A stretch of 64,000 bases of DNA from Branchinecta lynchi (GCA_023053575.1 JAKZAP010000021.1:6159790-6223789); one strand, 5' to 3'. Shown: positions 32,188 to 44,382, counted from the first letter of the stretch. The notes: generated by a model from the letters alone, not told the origin. Program-made: numbers and translations.

Positions 32188-32272
32188 AATAATTTTGTAC
32201 GTCCCAATTCCTCGATTTTTGCTAGCATGCCCTTCAACTTTTTGTACTTTCCAGTATTTCCCGGCAAGTTAA
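32188..32272 (-). pseudogene. Second, diverged copy of the ZCCHC8 C-terminal module
   Basis: In a different frame just past the stop codon at 32269, the minus strand reads FVNLPGNTGKYKKLKG then MLAKIEELGRTKLL-stop. This repeats the module ENLPGYTGTYKKLKV-LAKIKE encoded at 32442-32374, about 170 bases upstream. It may be an alternative terminal coding segment or an internal duplication left in the 3' UTR. Confidence 0.65.
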
Positions 32273-32798
32273 CAAAACATATGCAGAAATGCGGGGTAAA
32301 AATACGACTCGTCTGGATTTTCGGGCTTACCAAAGCTATCCAGTACACTTATTTTTTCAACCTTTTTACCTTTCACCTCTTTGATTTTCGCTAGCACCAC
32401 TTTCAACTTTTTATACGTTCCAGTGTATCCAGGGAGATTTTCAAAGAACAGATGGTCTCCTATACCCTCAGAGAAGCTACTCAAATCAGGGGTTTTCGTG
32501 TAAGGAGGAGAATGATAGGATCGGTGTCCCTAAGGTCACAGTCGCTCCGACTTTCGGTTCTGGGTCCACGTCACTGTCGGGAGGTTGACTTACTACCGCT
32601 GACAAATCCGCTAGTTTGCGAAGAGGCGGTGAGAGATTCTTGGGAGGAGATATCCGTTTTCGTCCACTCTTCAGGGATGGATATATCCTCGTTTTGGAGA
32701 GCGTTTAGAAGCTGACGCTTCTTTTCTTCCAAAGCATCCAGCGACTCGCAGTCGTCAAAATCGTCCGTCATAATCACCTCCTCCGCTTCCTCCACATT
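32269..32798 (-). CDS. ZCCHC8: ZCCHC8 homologue, C-terminal exon (frame-disturbed)
   Basis: The exon begins at 32798 after the acceptor TTTTTTCTTTTAATAG and reads NVEEAEEVIMTDDFDD, continuing in phase 0 from the exon at 48839. Coiled acidic sequence (SLDALEEKKRQLLNAL) leads to a Ser-rich stretch that stops at 32571. Protein-like sequence then continues in two other frames: DSDVDPEPKVGATVTLGTP, then SPPYTKTPDLSSFSEGIG, FFENLPGYTGTYKKLK, to a stop at 32269. The last block matches what I know of the ZCCHC8 C-terminal region, which contacts the exosome helicase MTR4. The frame changes may be real indels, assembly errors or a missed small intron, so expression of an intact product is unproven. Confidence 0.75.
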
Positions 32799-33824
32799 CT
32801 ATTAAAAGAAAAAACGGATTTCATTAAGGGATAATTGATTTTTTCACAGTGTATATTAGGGTCTCTTCAGCTTGATAACAAAAATCTAAAAAAACAAAAC
32901 AAAACAAAAAACGACTGGGCTTGTCATTGCTTGTCAGTCAGGGGACGGGGGGGGGGGTCGTCCCGGCTTCGTCGAGGGGGGGGGGTGAATACCGTAAAAT
33001 ATACTTGTCAGAAATCATGCAAGGCTGAAGGGTGGGGTTAGACATTTTTTTGAATTCTTTCCTGAATTCCAGACTGCCTTTTTCGATCACAAATGAAAGG
33101 AAGGGCCACCTATCATAGATCAGCTCACAGTGTTTGGTCACTTATACATTTCAAACAGTGAGAGACATTTAAAGCATAAAAGAATAGGCCTGAGATTCAA
33201 CCGTCTAGTAAAATATCAGTTATTCACTTAAATATTCCTGAAAACCGGATAAAAAAAAATGTTACGTCGTTTGTCCGTTATCCAGGAATAGTCGATTTCA
33301 GAGAATGAACTTATTCTTTCGAATTTGTGGTACTGGAACCACTATGTACTTGTCCCCCTACGCTTGAAATATTTACCAACTAGAAATGTAAGCCATTGCT
33401 GAATAATAAAATAAGAAGCCCAGATTGCTTGCAAGCCATATCCTATAATTACTTTCTTACTTTTCTACAGGCGAACTTCTACAATGTCGCATTTTTAGCC
33501 CCGGAAATACAATCCTTGAAGCAGCGCACACTCTGAACGTTATAGCATTGTTCAAATACGTGTAATAAGCTGAATAGCACTAAAGGCGATGTTTAAGTAT
33601 TAATAGACACTATATTAATAGGAAGTGAAAATATCTGTATCAACGCCGTGTCCGGTGTTGCCACGGGGATGCAATTTTTCGAGCTGGTAAAGATCAGAAA
33701 ATGTATTCTTAGTACTACTTGAAGTACACGAGTACAATTTGACGCCCATTCTATTGTGAAAAGATACTAAATCAACCGATGGACAGCAAGCAATGCACTT
33801 GCACTAGCACCTTTCTGGAAACTT

Positions 33825-34143
33825 TTCCACACATCTGATGTTAGAACTATTAGAAGTACTTTTTACAAATATGCTAAATTCCTGCTAATCGACGTAGTTA
33901 CTAGAAATCATGGGATTAAAGATCCGATTGAGGCTGTCTTAGAGCGTCGTGCTCGATCTCTGGAATCCCTCGACCCTCTAAACAGCCTCTACCCAGCAAT
34001 TAAACAATAGTTAAAGAAATAGTGTATATATGATAGTGTATTTTTCTCTCTTTTCTTTATATTTTTCTTTTATTTCTTTTTTTATACTCCATCAGTGACA
34101 TTTTATGTAAAGATGGGTAATATACATATTCATTCATTCATTG
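33825..34143 (+). mobile_element. LINE 3' end with (ATTC)n tail
   Basis: The plus frame gives STFYKYAKFLLIDVV, then DPIEAVLERRARSLESLDPL, ending LYPAIKQ-stop near 34010, typical of a LINE C-terminus. T-rich 3' UTR, then ATTCATTCATTCATT at 34128-34142. No RT core remains. Confidence 0.7.
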
Positions 34144-34517
34144 GTCCTCGGACCAAAAACAAGCAGTCGTAACAGAGCAGAACGTGTCTTTTAAAGAAAA
34201 GTTGTTTCTCCAACTTCCAACAAAGTAGAACTTTAGTGCTTCTCGTGGCAACCCTGACGACGCTGCTCCTTTCCTCGGCCCGCTGGCGGAACCAACCAAG
34301 CAATCTCATTGGCTCTGCATAAGCAAAGATAGAACACGTATGTATTCGCCTTATTACAGCGCGTCCCGAGGAAAAGAGGAACCTATAAAAAACCTTATAC
34401 GCCGTAATAAACCTTATAATATATATTCAACAATGCTTGTTACTAGAGCCCCGGGTGAAAAATACAAACTCCCTCACATGAGCCAGAATGTTTCTGTGCA
34501 TTCAAATATCAGATAGT
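34144..34517. other. No gene recognised
   Basis: Anonymous. Nothing supportable between the LINE tail and the A element. Confidence 0.5.
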
Positions 34518-35456
34518 AACAAGAAAGTTTTCGATGGGATCCCAAAAGTTCAATATTTGATCCAGACAATTGGGTCCTGTCTTCGCCAGATCCAGTCTCT
34601 GCCAGACTCCTTGAACATTTTATTATTGAAATTTAGAGACAGATTAAGGCCAAATAGTTAATCATCTGAGAAAATCAAGCTCAGATATGGATTCAGCATG
34701 TGTGTTTACCCCTATAAGTCATATCTATTTTGACGAAACAGATTGAAACTTCGGCGGAATTCCAGAACTACTTGTCCGGTGAAGAAACAAAGCTCATAAA
34801 ACAATTCAGCGTATCCCCTTACCCCTATATCTAACATCTAATCAACTTCAAATACAAATTTTCCGGTTTCAGCCGGATTCCGGGCGAACTATATGTCCGG
34901 GTAAAAACTGTTTGTCATTTACGGATTTGACATCTTAACCCTAAATCAGACATCTAATCAACTACAAATACAACTTTTGCTTTTAACAAATTTTCCGGTT
35001 TGGGCCAGATTCCGGGTGAACTACTTGTCTGGGTAGAAAATGATTTTCACATCAATGTCCAGCATGTCTTCTTACCCCGAAATCGAACATCTAATCAACT
35101 TCAAATAAAACTTTTACTTTTGACAAACTTTACGGTTTTGGCCGGATTCCGGGCGAACTATTGTCCGACGAGAAAATGGTTTTCATAATCGTGTTCAGCA
35201 TGTCCTCTTACCCCTTAATCGACTTTCTCATTAGCTGTTCAAAAATATTTGTGTGTCCCAATTCGAACCCCCTCCCCCACCCCCAAATGTAGGGCTACAG
35301 AGCCCATCTACGAACTGGACCTTTTCCTTGACCCAAAAGATCCTCACACCCAGTTTCATCAAAATTCGAGAGTTATCGTGCTCACAGACGGGAAGACAGA
35401 CAGACGGGCAACTTTTGCGATGTCATAGGTATCCCTATGATTCGGGATCCCAAAAA
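34518..35456 (+). repeat. Family A element, complete
   Basis: Starts AACAAGAAAGTTTTCGATGG and ends ATTCGGGATCCCAAAAA. Monomers with GGATTCCGGGCGAACTA boxes, a CCCTCCCCCACCCCC spacer and a short GACAGAC tract. Confidence 0.88.
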
Positions 35457-35965
35457 TAAGCTGATTTTTCAGTGGAACTTTAACTAAAAACTGGTACATG
35501 AATGTACTTCTATTCGACCCTTTCTGAATAAAACATCCATCCGAAACAAAACTGGAATGAGTAGCCTTTGCTGCACGTTAAACATAGATTTGAAACTTCT
35601 CTTACCGTTTTACAAAATAAACAAGCTGGTTTTAAGTGGAAGGCACAGAGTGTTGCTGACCCTTCTGCCCCCCCTCTTTCGCTTTTACTTTATGGCCCTT
35701 CGGGTGGCTCCCCCACTTGAATTTCCAAGGGGGCCCTCAGCTATCCAGCAAATAATCATAAAGTGATACTCGACGCCATGTTACAAAGGTAATGTCTCCC
35801 CTCATGTTCAGAGTTCAGACATCCAATGGACCTAGGCTCAAACGCGCCTTGAAGAAATTCTAGGGGGGGGGGGGGGGTGGAGGGCAGTTTTTTGCTTGAA
35901 AATTTGTCTAGCTCTCCGCTCGGATTTGCTTGATCTGTTCGGTTTTTAGCATCGTTTTCACGAAA

Positions 35966-36079
35966 ATGAGTGATGATCAGAAAGTTTTAGATCTGTTCAT
36001 TCTGGTTCAAGGGCATCCCAGCTTATATGACCCTGCTGATCCTGGCTTCATAAAAACAAGGAAGAAAGATCTAATATAG
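35966..36079 (+). pseudogene. MADF-domain fragment
   Basis: ATG at 35966 opens MSDDQKVLDLFILVQGHPS, then LYDPADPGFIKTRKKDLI and a stop at 36077, followed in frame by KDLKT. The pattern LI-LV..HP.LYDP..P.F....KK is the start of a MADF (Myb/SANT-like) DNA-binding domain. A TAG stands where the family's conserved Trp (TGG) would be expected, suggesting a nonsense change or truncation. MADF proteins occur as host regulators and as the accessory protein of PIF/Harbinger transposons. No transposase was found. A G-run of about 15 at 35862 precedes it. Confidence 0.6.
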
Positions 36080-36342
36080 AAAGACCTAAAGACCCTAGAA
36101 AGACCTAACGCAGCCATAAACCATACGTTTGATCGATTATAATTTGCAAACCGTTCGAAAAGGACCGATCGGAATTCCGCTCGGATTTACGCAGTGTGTA
36201 AATCCACCATCAACCTCCACAGAGGTTGATATTGAGTCATATCCACCTCAGACTTTCTGGGTGACGATTATCATAATTCCTATGGGACCATGAGCATAAA
36301 ATACCTGTGGGTTCCAAACAGTTATAACAGTTAACATATAAC
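36080..36342. other. No gene recognised
   Basis: Between the MADF fragment and the foldback. CGATCGGAATTCCGCTCGG at 36165-36185 resembles words near the right end of the foldback, so the element may extend here. Confidence 0.4.
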
Positions 36343-38010
36343 AAGCTCGACGGCCATTTAAAAAGGCACTGTCTTGGGAGCCGGGAGCCGTATTTTATGT
36401 TATACGGAGTACGGTACCGGTAGTTCTCACGGAAACTTAACCATACGAGCTACGATTGCGGGATCTGACGTTATTAACTAACGGAGACTTGTATGTGGTG
36501 GCTCCCGTTCCGGTGGTAAATGGAAATAGTTCACAGAAACTTCGTCGTACCAGCGTCTCCTCCGGTAGTCTCACGGAAATATTACTCAGAAGCTAGGGAG
36601 CAGGTAGGTGATACCGGAAAGTATATAATTAGAGCTTGTGTTCCCCCCCCCCCCCCCCCAGTCGTGACGCCTCTGAGTGTCTACATAGAATATAGAACTT
36701 ACGAAATAGTTTGGATGAGAGCTAAAATCACTATCATAAAAATCACTAAAATCACGGATAATCACTAACTTAGAGAAAATAACACGGCAAATCCACAACC
36801 GGAACCCATATATTCAGAGCTATGGTACCGATAGTAACAACTATTGGTTGAAAATGACCAACTCAAGGACACAGATGGCTATCGGCTAGGGTTCCGCTAG
36901 TGCCAAAAGTTAAAATTACGAACCCACAGACACCTGCCAATATATACTTGCAGTCCGGTAGCAAATAGGACTAGCTCACGGAATCCAACTCCAATGGACT
37001 AGGGTTCCGGTAGTGACAGAATATTAAAAACTTTGACCTCACGGGCACATGGCAGTGCAAACTAGGAATATGAGAACGAACATTTTCACATCATGGAACC
37101 GCACTCCCATGGGTGAAGTGAAAAATAAAATAAAATACGAACACATGGACCGGTGATGAAATATTTTCAGCTCACGGGGTAAAAAGTATTAATAAGTATA
37201 ATCACGCACTACCGGAAGCCTAGCCTTGGAAATTGGGTTACGTCAGTTAATAATATTTGCTACCGGACTCCAAGTCCATACTGACACGTGTCACTGAGTT
37301 TGTAGTTTTAATTTCTGGCACTACCGGAACCCTAGCCCAGAGGATTTGGGTTCCGCGTGAGTTAAAAATATTCACTCCCGGACTCCTAGTCTCCAATCCA
37401 TAAGTTCAAAAATTTTAATTTTTGGCACTACTGGAACCCTAGCCAATGATCGTTTGTGTCCGTGAGTTGGTCACTTTCAACCAACTAGTTGGTTGCTACC
37501 GCGGTACCTTACCTATCCACATGTTGGTTCCGATAGTTGATTCTTTCCCATATTATATTTTCTAACTCAGTGAAGGTTCCGGAATCTTAGCTCTCGGCCA
37601 ATGTATTCCGTAAATTCCATATTCAGTGCAGAGACTGTCGGAATACAAGCCCCAATCAAATAGTTTCCGGTACCACTTACCGGTGCCCTAGCTTCTGAGT
37701 ACATAATTCCGTGAGACTAACGGACCGGGAACTGGTGAGTTGAGTTTCCGTGAGCTATTTCCATTTACTACCGGAACGAGAGCCAGCACATACAAATTTC
37801 CGTTAGTCAGTCACGCAAAATCCCGGAATCGAAGCTCGTATGGTATGGTTTCCGTGAGAACTACCGGTTGCGTAGCGGTAGGACCTAAAGTACGACTCCC
37901 GGTTCCCAAGAAAGTGCGTTTAAAAATATTAACCTCGCAGCGATCGGTCTATATTTGTATGACCCACCTCGCCTTCCGATCGAATAGGTTGTTTTAAATG
38001 GCCATCTCGA
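36343..38010. mobile_element. Giant foldback element, about 1.7 kb
   Basis: The left arm (36343 to about 37150) and right arm (about 37190-38010) are imperfect inverted copies: GGCCATTTAAAA near 36350 faces TTTTAAATGGCC near 37995, CTTGGGAGCCGGGAG faces CTCCCGGTTCCCAAG, and GGCTAGGGTTCC faces GGAACCCTAGCC. Arms are built of short units alternating CTCACGGAA and CCGGTAGT boxes. No ORF. Target duplication not resolved. Confidence 0.8.
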
Positions 38011-38126
38011 TGTTATTTTCTGATATCAGAGGTTATCCTTTAGTATGCTCGATAGGTGTCATTTCTTGGTGGGGACCAAATCCTGCTACACTCTATATGA
38101 CTAAGTCCAAAACACGCCAGTGATTC

Positions 38127-38351
38127 TCAGGAAGAAGGAGTAAACGTGTCCGTACTGACTCCGTGACGACTCAAATCCTGAGTCAGCCTGGAGTAAGCGC
38201 ACCTGTGATACCATTTCTTCCTTTCTTCCTCAGGTACCCGGAGATTCTGCATCGGCAGGGAGAGATAGTCATCAAGAGTAATGTCGGGTTGATATGCGTT
38301 GGGCAGGGGGTCGGTGTCCCTGACGTTTGTGACCCTTTTTCGATTATTCAA
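38127..38351 (-). CDS. Unrecognised ORF, possible transposon remnant
   Basis: A 74-codon minus frame, MNNRKRVTNVRDTDPLPN then LPMQNLRVPEEERKKWYHR, ending DTFTPSS. Charged, non-repetitive and protein-like, unlike the monomer-derived frames nearby. It lies just outside the foldback and inside the ZCCHC8 intron. I recognise no domain. It could be the end of a retroelement ORF. Confidence 0.3.
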   Translation of the reverse strand: MNNRKRVTNVRDTDPLPNAYQPDITLDDYLSLPMQNLRVPEEERKKWYHRCAYSRLTQDLSRHGVSTDTFTPSS

Positions 38352-38553
38352 TCCCTACCTATTTCCCATAGTAGTAAATGTAGAGAACTGTAGCAAATGG
38401 CTTCATCAATAAATGACGCCCTGCGGCACGGATTAGGAATGAATGCAAAGGTGTGGACGGTTGAAGTAGAATAAGAATGAATTTATGAACTGTTTTCCAA
38501 AAAGCCCGTGGACCATGGCAGTAAACAAAATAAACACACACAAAATAACACTC

Positions 38554-40445
38554 AACAAGAGCTGGAAGCTCATATGGCACTTGCAAGTCTTGGTTAGGAT
38601 TATTGTAGGAATTCGTCAATTCGTGGGTTTGTTGTGATCATTGTAAGCAAAACTCTTGAGATAAGAATGGCCATGCGTCCTTGGAAATCACGAGAATGTC
38701 TTCACCCTTGAAGCACAAATGATGATAAGCTCATTGGAATCATGAAAATTTATATTTTACTCAAAATTATTGTTTGTATTTTAAGAAATTCAGTTGTAAG
38801 CAAAACCATGGAGGCAAAAATGATCATGGGCCCTTGCTGATCATGAATATATATCGTTTGGTTAAAGTATTTCTTTGACTTTTCGTTTAAGAAAACGCAC
38901 TTTAAGAGTGCTAAAAATTATTTTTTGAGCAACACCCTTGAGTTAAAATGTATACTTTGCTTAAAAGCATTTTTTGTACTTTGAGGTTGGGATTAGTACT
39001 TTAAGGTTAGGGTTAATACTTTAAGGGATGGTAGGATGTGAGAAGTGACAATTTCTATGCCAATCTTGTCAATTTTCTTAGGTTCAAGCCAAATTTCATC
39101 GCCCTAGCACATCTGGAGGTACCTTAATTCGCGATCACCGAAATCCACCCCCCCCCCCCAACTCCCCTCACAGTGCCCGAACCCGGTCCAGTTTTGTCAC
39201 TGATGTATCTAGTTATTTTTCTTCCCACCAAGATTCACCCCAATCGCTCCAATCTAAGCGTGTCACAAGATTTCCGCCCCCCCCCCCTCACATTCATCTG
39301 ATCCGGTCCGGACTTAAAAGGGGACATCCGAGACATTAGGTCTTTCCAAATATCAAGTTTCGTTAAGATCCGACCACTCGTTCAATATTTATACATACCT
39401 CAAGATTCCAGATTCTCCCTCCCTCCACTCCCACTCGATGGTACTGACTGTTTCTAAGCCAATCATGTCAAGTCTCCAATGTTCAAGCCAAGTTTCACCG
39501 TCCTAGTACATCTGGAAATACCTTAACTCGCGATAGCCAGAATTCCGGACTCCCCCCACTGTGCCCAAATCCGATCCGGTTCTATCACTGACGTATCTAG
39601 TTCTTGTGCTTGTCCTTCCCACCAGTTTCATCCCAATCGCTCCACTCTAAGCGTGTCACAAGCTATCGGATTACCGTTTCCGACTCCCCCCCCCCCCACA
39701 TTCATCGGATCTTGTCCAGACTTTAAATGGGTCATCGAAGACACGAGGTCTTTCCAAATATCAAGTTTCGTCAAGATCCGATCACCCGTTCCAATGTTAT
39801 ACATTCCTCAAGATTCCGGATTCCCCCCTCCCTTCACTCTCCCACGGTGGTCGGACCGGGAAGTTGACTATTTCCAGGTTGATCTGGTCGGATCCCTGAC
39901 TTGCCTGCCAAGTTTCATTGTCCTAGTCCACCTGGAAGTAACTTAATTCCGTGTAACCGGAATTCCGGAACTCCCCCCACAGTGCACGAATCCGGTCCGG
40001 TTCTGTCGATGATGTACCTAGGGCTTGTGCTTGTTCCTCCCACCAAGTTTCATCTCGATCGCTCCACTCTAAGCGTGTCATATGATTTCCGGTTCCCCCC
40101 TCCGACTACCCGTCGCATTAATCGGGTTCGGTTCGGACTTCAATTGGGACATCTGAGACATGACGTCTTTCCAAATATCAAGTTTCATTAAGATCCGATC
40201 ACCCGTTCGAAAGTTATGCATGCCACTAAATTCCGGATTCCGGCTCCCCTCCCTCCCCCGCAATGGTCGAATCGAGCAAGTGGCTCTGTTCAAGTTAGTT
40301 TGGTTGGGTCCCTAACATGCCTGCCAAGTTTCATCGTCCTAGCACGTCTGGAAGAACCCTAACTCGCAAATACCGGACTGACCGACCGACCGACAGAAAA
40401 GTGATCGGTCTATGACACTTAGCCGGAAGGCAAGTTCCATAAAAA
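38554..40445 (+). repeat. Family B element (B1), complete
   Basis: Starts AACAAGAGCTGGAAGCTCAT and ends GGAAGGCAAGTTCCATAAAAA. In the final hairpin TATGACACTT no longer pairs perfectly with AAGTTCCATA. GACCGACCGACCGAC tract at about 40376-40395. C-runs at 39147, 39277 and 39686 recur at the same place in the monomer. Confidence 0.9.
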
Positions 40446-40482
40446 CACAATTTTTACACCAAATGGAGGGAGCCCTTACTCC

Positions 40483-43459
40483 AACAAGAGCTACGAGCTC
40501 ATATGGCACTTGTACGAGTAGGCTGTACAAGAAAGTAGATGAAAACGTCACAAAATACACCCGCCATCCAAAAAGGCGGTTCGGAAATAGAAATAGAATA
40601 TTTAGTTTCACTCATTTCTGAGCAGTTCCGGCATTGTCTCGATTGCAAATGCACATGACTGTTCAAACTTTCATCCCAATAAATCCATTTGTTTGATCCC
40701 TAGACGTGCTACACGATTTCCGGTACTCACTCTATTTCCACCTACCGTGGCCGAATCTGGTTCGGAATAAAAAAAAATCGACCACCTAAAGCATCTTCGT
40801 TTATACCATCTACCAAGTTTCACTCGAATCTGAGCATTTTTGGAAAGTTCCGGTACCCCCCCCCCCCCTTCCCACCAACGTTGTCGGAGCCGGTTCGGGC
40901 CCAATCTCTTAATTCCCTCATCAAGTTTGACTGAAATTGGAGCATAGCCTATCTGCAAGTTTCCAGTACCCCCCCCCCCCTACCTTGGCCGAATCCGGCC
41001 CAGACGCCAAATAACAAATCTAGGCCGCATAAACTCGGCACTGTCGAATTGCATCTCATTCGGTCCATCCCTTTGGTTTTTGTGCATGTCAAAAGTCCCC
41101 CCACCCCCAATTCCCCTAATCGTGGTCGCATATGGTTCGAACGCATGTTTTACATGTCGAGGCCATCGATTCGTATCACCCATGAAGTTTCACTCGAATC
41201 AGACCACTCGTTCGCAATTTATAGTAGTCCATATTTCTCTTCTCTTGCTCCCCCAAAAATGCTCGGATCTAGGAACGGAAGTTTCCGGGGGTATGTTGTG
41301 TCAGGTTTTTAAGTCAAGATAATTCGGGTCGCTAATATGCCTGCAAAGTTTCGTTGTCGTCTTACATCTGGAACTATTCTAACTCACGACTACCGGAATT
41401 CCAGGAAACCCCCTCCAACTCCCCCCACAGAGCCCCGAAACCATCTGGCTCCGTCAATTTCATCTAGGCCTAATGCTTGTTCCATCCATTAAGTTTCGTC
41501 CCAATCCCTCTGCTTTTAGACTTTCTTGAGTTCCCCCCCCCCCATCTCCACAGGTATCGGACCCGACCCGGACGTGACACTGAACGTCCGAGGCGATAGC
41601 TCACCAGACAAGTTTCATTCAAATCCGATCACCCGTTAAAAAGTTATGCACGCCACTAGATTCCGGACTCCCCATCCACCCACTCCCCCCACGATGGTCG
41701 AGTCGGGGAAACGGCTGTTCTAAAGTCAATCTGTTCGGATCCCTGACATACCTGCCAAGTTTCATCGCCCTAGGACATCAGGAAGTATGCCGAACTCGCG
41801 GGATCGCTAGAAATCCGGACCCCCACCCCAACTCCCCCACAGTGCCCTGATCCGGTCCGGTTATGTCAATGACGTGTCGAGGACCTGTGCTTGTTTTTCC
41901 CACCAAGTTTCATCCCGATCCCTCCACTTTAAGCGTTTCTCAAAATTTCCGGTTCCCTCCTCCAACTCCTCCCAGTGTCGTCGGATCCGGTCCGGTTATG
42001 TCAATGACGTGTCTAGGACCTGTGCTTGTTTTTCCCACCAAGTTTCATCCCGATCCCTCCACTTTAAGCGTTTCTCAAAATTTCCGGTTACCTCCTCCAA
42101 CTCCCCCCAGTGTCATCGGATCCGGCCCGGATTTAAAGTGAGGTGTCTGAGACACAAGGTCATCCTAAATATCAATTTTCATCAAGATCCGATCACCTGT
42201 TCAAAAGTTATGCACGCCACTAGATTCCGGACTCCCCATCCACCGACTCCCCCCACGATGGTCGGGTCGGGGAAACGGCTGTTCTCGAGTCAATCTGTTC
42301 GGATCCTTGACATACCTGCCAAGTTTCATCGCCCTAGGACACCAGGAAGTATGCCGAACTCGCGGGATCGCTAGAAATCCGGACCCCCATCCCAACTCCC
42401 CCACAGTGCCCTGATCCTGTCCGGTTATGTCAATGACGTGTCTAGGACCTGTGCTTGTTTTTCCCACCAAGTTTCATCCCGATCCCTCCACTTTAAGCGT
42501 TTCTCAAAATTTCCGGTTCCCCACCCCAACTCCCCCACAGTGCCCTGATCCGGTCCGGTTATGTCAATGACGTTTCTAGGACCTGTGGTTGTTTTTCCCA
42601 CCAAGTTTCATCTCGATCCCTCCACTTTAAGCGTTTCTCAAAATTTCCGGTTCCCTCCTCCAACTCCCCCCAGTGTCATCGGATCCGGCCCGGATTTAAA
42701 GTGAGGTGTCTGAGACACGAGGTCATCCTAAATATCAATTTTCATCAAGATCCGATCACCCGTTCGCAAGCTAAAAATACCTCAAATTTTGGCTTCACCC
42801 TCCCTCCACTCCCCCCCCCCCAGATGGTCGAATCGGGGAACTGATGATTTCCTATTTAAGCTGGTCGGGTCCCAGACATGCCTGTCAATTTCCATCGTCT
42901 CAGCACATCAGGAAGCACGGAACTCGCGGGATCACTACAAATTCGGACTTCTCCCCCCCCCCAACTCCCCCAAAGTGAGCGGATCCGTTCCGGTTATATC
43001 AGTCACGTATCTAGGACTTTGCTTGTACTTTCCACCAAGTTTCATTCGGATCCCTCCACTCTAAGTGTTTTCCAAGATTTCCGGTTTCCCCCTCTAACTC
43101 CCCCCAGTGTCACCGGATCCGGTCTGGATTTAAAATGGAGGGTCTGAGACACGAAGTCCTTCCATGTATTAAGTTTCATTAAGATCCGATCACCCGTTCG
43201 TAAGCTAAAAATATCTCATTTTTCCTATTTTTTCCGGATTCCCCCTCCCTCCACTCCCCTCCAGATGGTCGGATCGAGGAAGCGACAATTTCTAATTTAA
43301 TCTGGTGCAGTTCCTGATATGCTTGCCAAGTTTCATCGTCCTAGCTTATCTGGAAGTCCCCGAACTAGCAAAACCGGGACCGACAGACCGACAGACCGAC
43401 TGACGGACAGAAATAACAATCGCTATATGGCACTTGAGTAAGCTCAAGTGCCATAAAAA
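40483..43459 (+). repeat. Family B element, long B2 copy
   Basis: Complete copy, almost identical by eye to 19446-22441, with the perfect terminal hairpin at 43425-43454. It starts only 37 bp after the previous B element ends. It forms one arm of a giant inverted repeat with 44383-47208. Confidence 0.92.
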
Positions 43460-43469
43460 CGCTCCCGAT

Positions 43470-43715
43470 GCTCCATAGCCTGCTAGCGGAACCTCCCAAG
43501 CCGACAAAGTTCATCACAAATTGTCTTCCCAATAACCTTAACCAAATCCTCTTCCTCCATCCTATCATGCCCAAAAATCTCTTCACGCAGATCATTTAGC
43601 TCAACGCATCTACCCACCAGACGCAAAATATCCTCCCCTAGTGAACCACACATAGGGCAGAAGTAAGGACCACAACACGTGGCCAGCAACACTTTTGCCA
43701 GTCACGTGACCTAAA
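43470..43715 (-). pseudogene. LINE C-terminal zinc-finger fragment
   Basis: The minus frame reads LLATCCGPYFCPMCGSLGED, LRLVGRCVELNDLREEIFG and onward to a stop. C-x2-C then a distant C is the usual C-terminal knuckle of this LINE group, with the His position apparently lost. Squeezed between B copies. Confidence 0.65.
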
Positions 43716-43717
43716 TT

Positions 43718-44290
43718 AAACTACTTGGTGTCCATATAACTCCAGATCTGAAGTGGAACGAGCATGTCGATGGCATTTTAAAGAAGCAAATTTCGCCATC
43801 AGGTCTCTGAAGTTGCTGGTTCGCCATGGAATCCCTGTACCACACCTCCTACGCATTTATTTCTCTTTTATTGGTTCCACAATTGAGTACTGCTGCCCTG
43901 TATGGCGTTCTGGGCTGACGAAGAAACAATCTGACCGGATTGATAGGGTGCAATACCGTGCCCTCCTAGTAATTTCAAAATCCCCGAAAGTACCACACAT
44001 ATCCCTCCTCAATCAGTTTCAACTTCAAACCCTTCACTCCCGTCGTTTAAACTCTCCCTATCTTTTGGAAATAAAATCCTGTCGAGCCCAATTCACAGAA
44101 ATATCCTCCCCCAACATGAACCGGCTCGGGTAAGGCCAAGCAGGTCCATTGCAGAGCCTGTACCGAAACTTCAACCTGTGACTGCTTCACATGCTCGATA
44201 TGAGCTTAGTTTTGTACCATCGTTTGTTAGGTTGTTTAATGCCGGGTTGAATTTTTAGTATGCAAAATAGCTATTAATTGTATATATTGT
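43718..44290 (+). pseudogene. LINE C-terminal region
   Basis: The plus strand encodes LLGVHITPDLKWNEHVD, then IPVPHLLRIYFSFIGSTIEY, CCPVWRSGLTKKQSDRIDRV and LLVISKSPKVPHISLL, the region after the RT core in Jockey/CR1-type LINEs (compare 54808-55197). Frameshifts near 43750 and 44130. Opposite in orientation to its neighbour at 43470-43715. Confidence 0.8.
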
Positions 44291-44382
44291 GCTTTTGTGT
44301 ATGTTAGTTTTTGGCTTGTTGACTGACATACCATGTTTATTTTATGACAACAAAACTAATAATCGTCTCCGTCCGTCGTATG

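Noticed and set aside
36520..36798. ORFs on both strands within the foldback
   Set aside because: They cross a poly-C run and inverted-repeat units, with no protein-like composition.
41874..42374. 166-codon Pro/Ser-rich frame (and similar frames at 20843, 45243-45838) resembling a repetitive secreted protein
   Set aside because: It is the 135-bp B monomer read through. Open frames exist in several phases and on both strands, the same DNA occurs inverted, and length differences follow monomer number, not codon constraint.
43753..44133. 126-codon plus ORF as a host gene
   Set aside because: CCPVWRSGLTKKQSDRIDRVQ is the standard C-terminal region of LINE reverse transcriptases.
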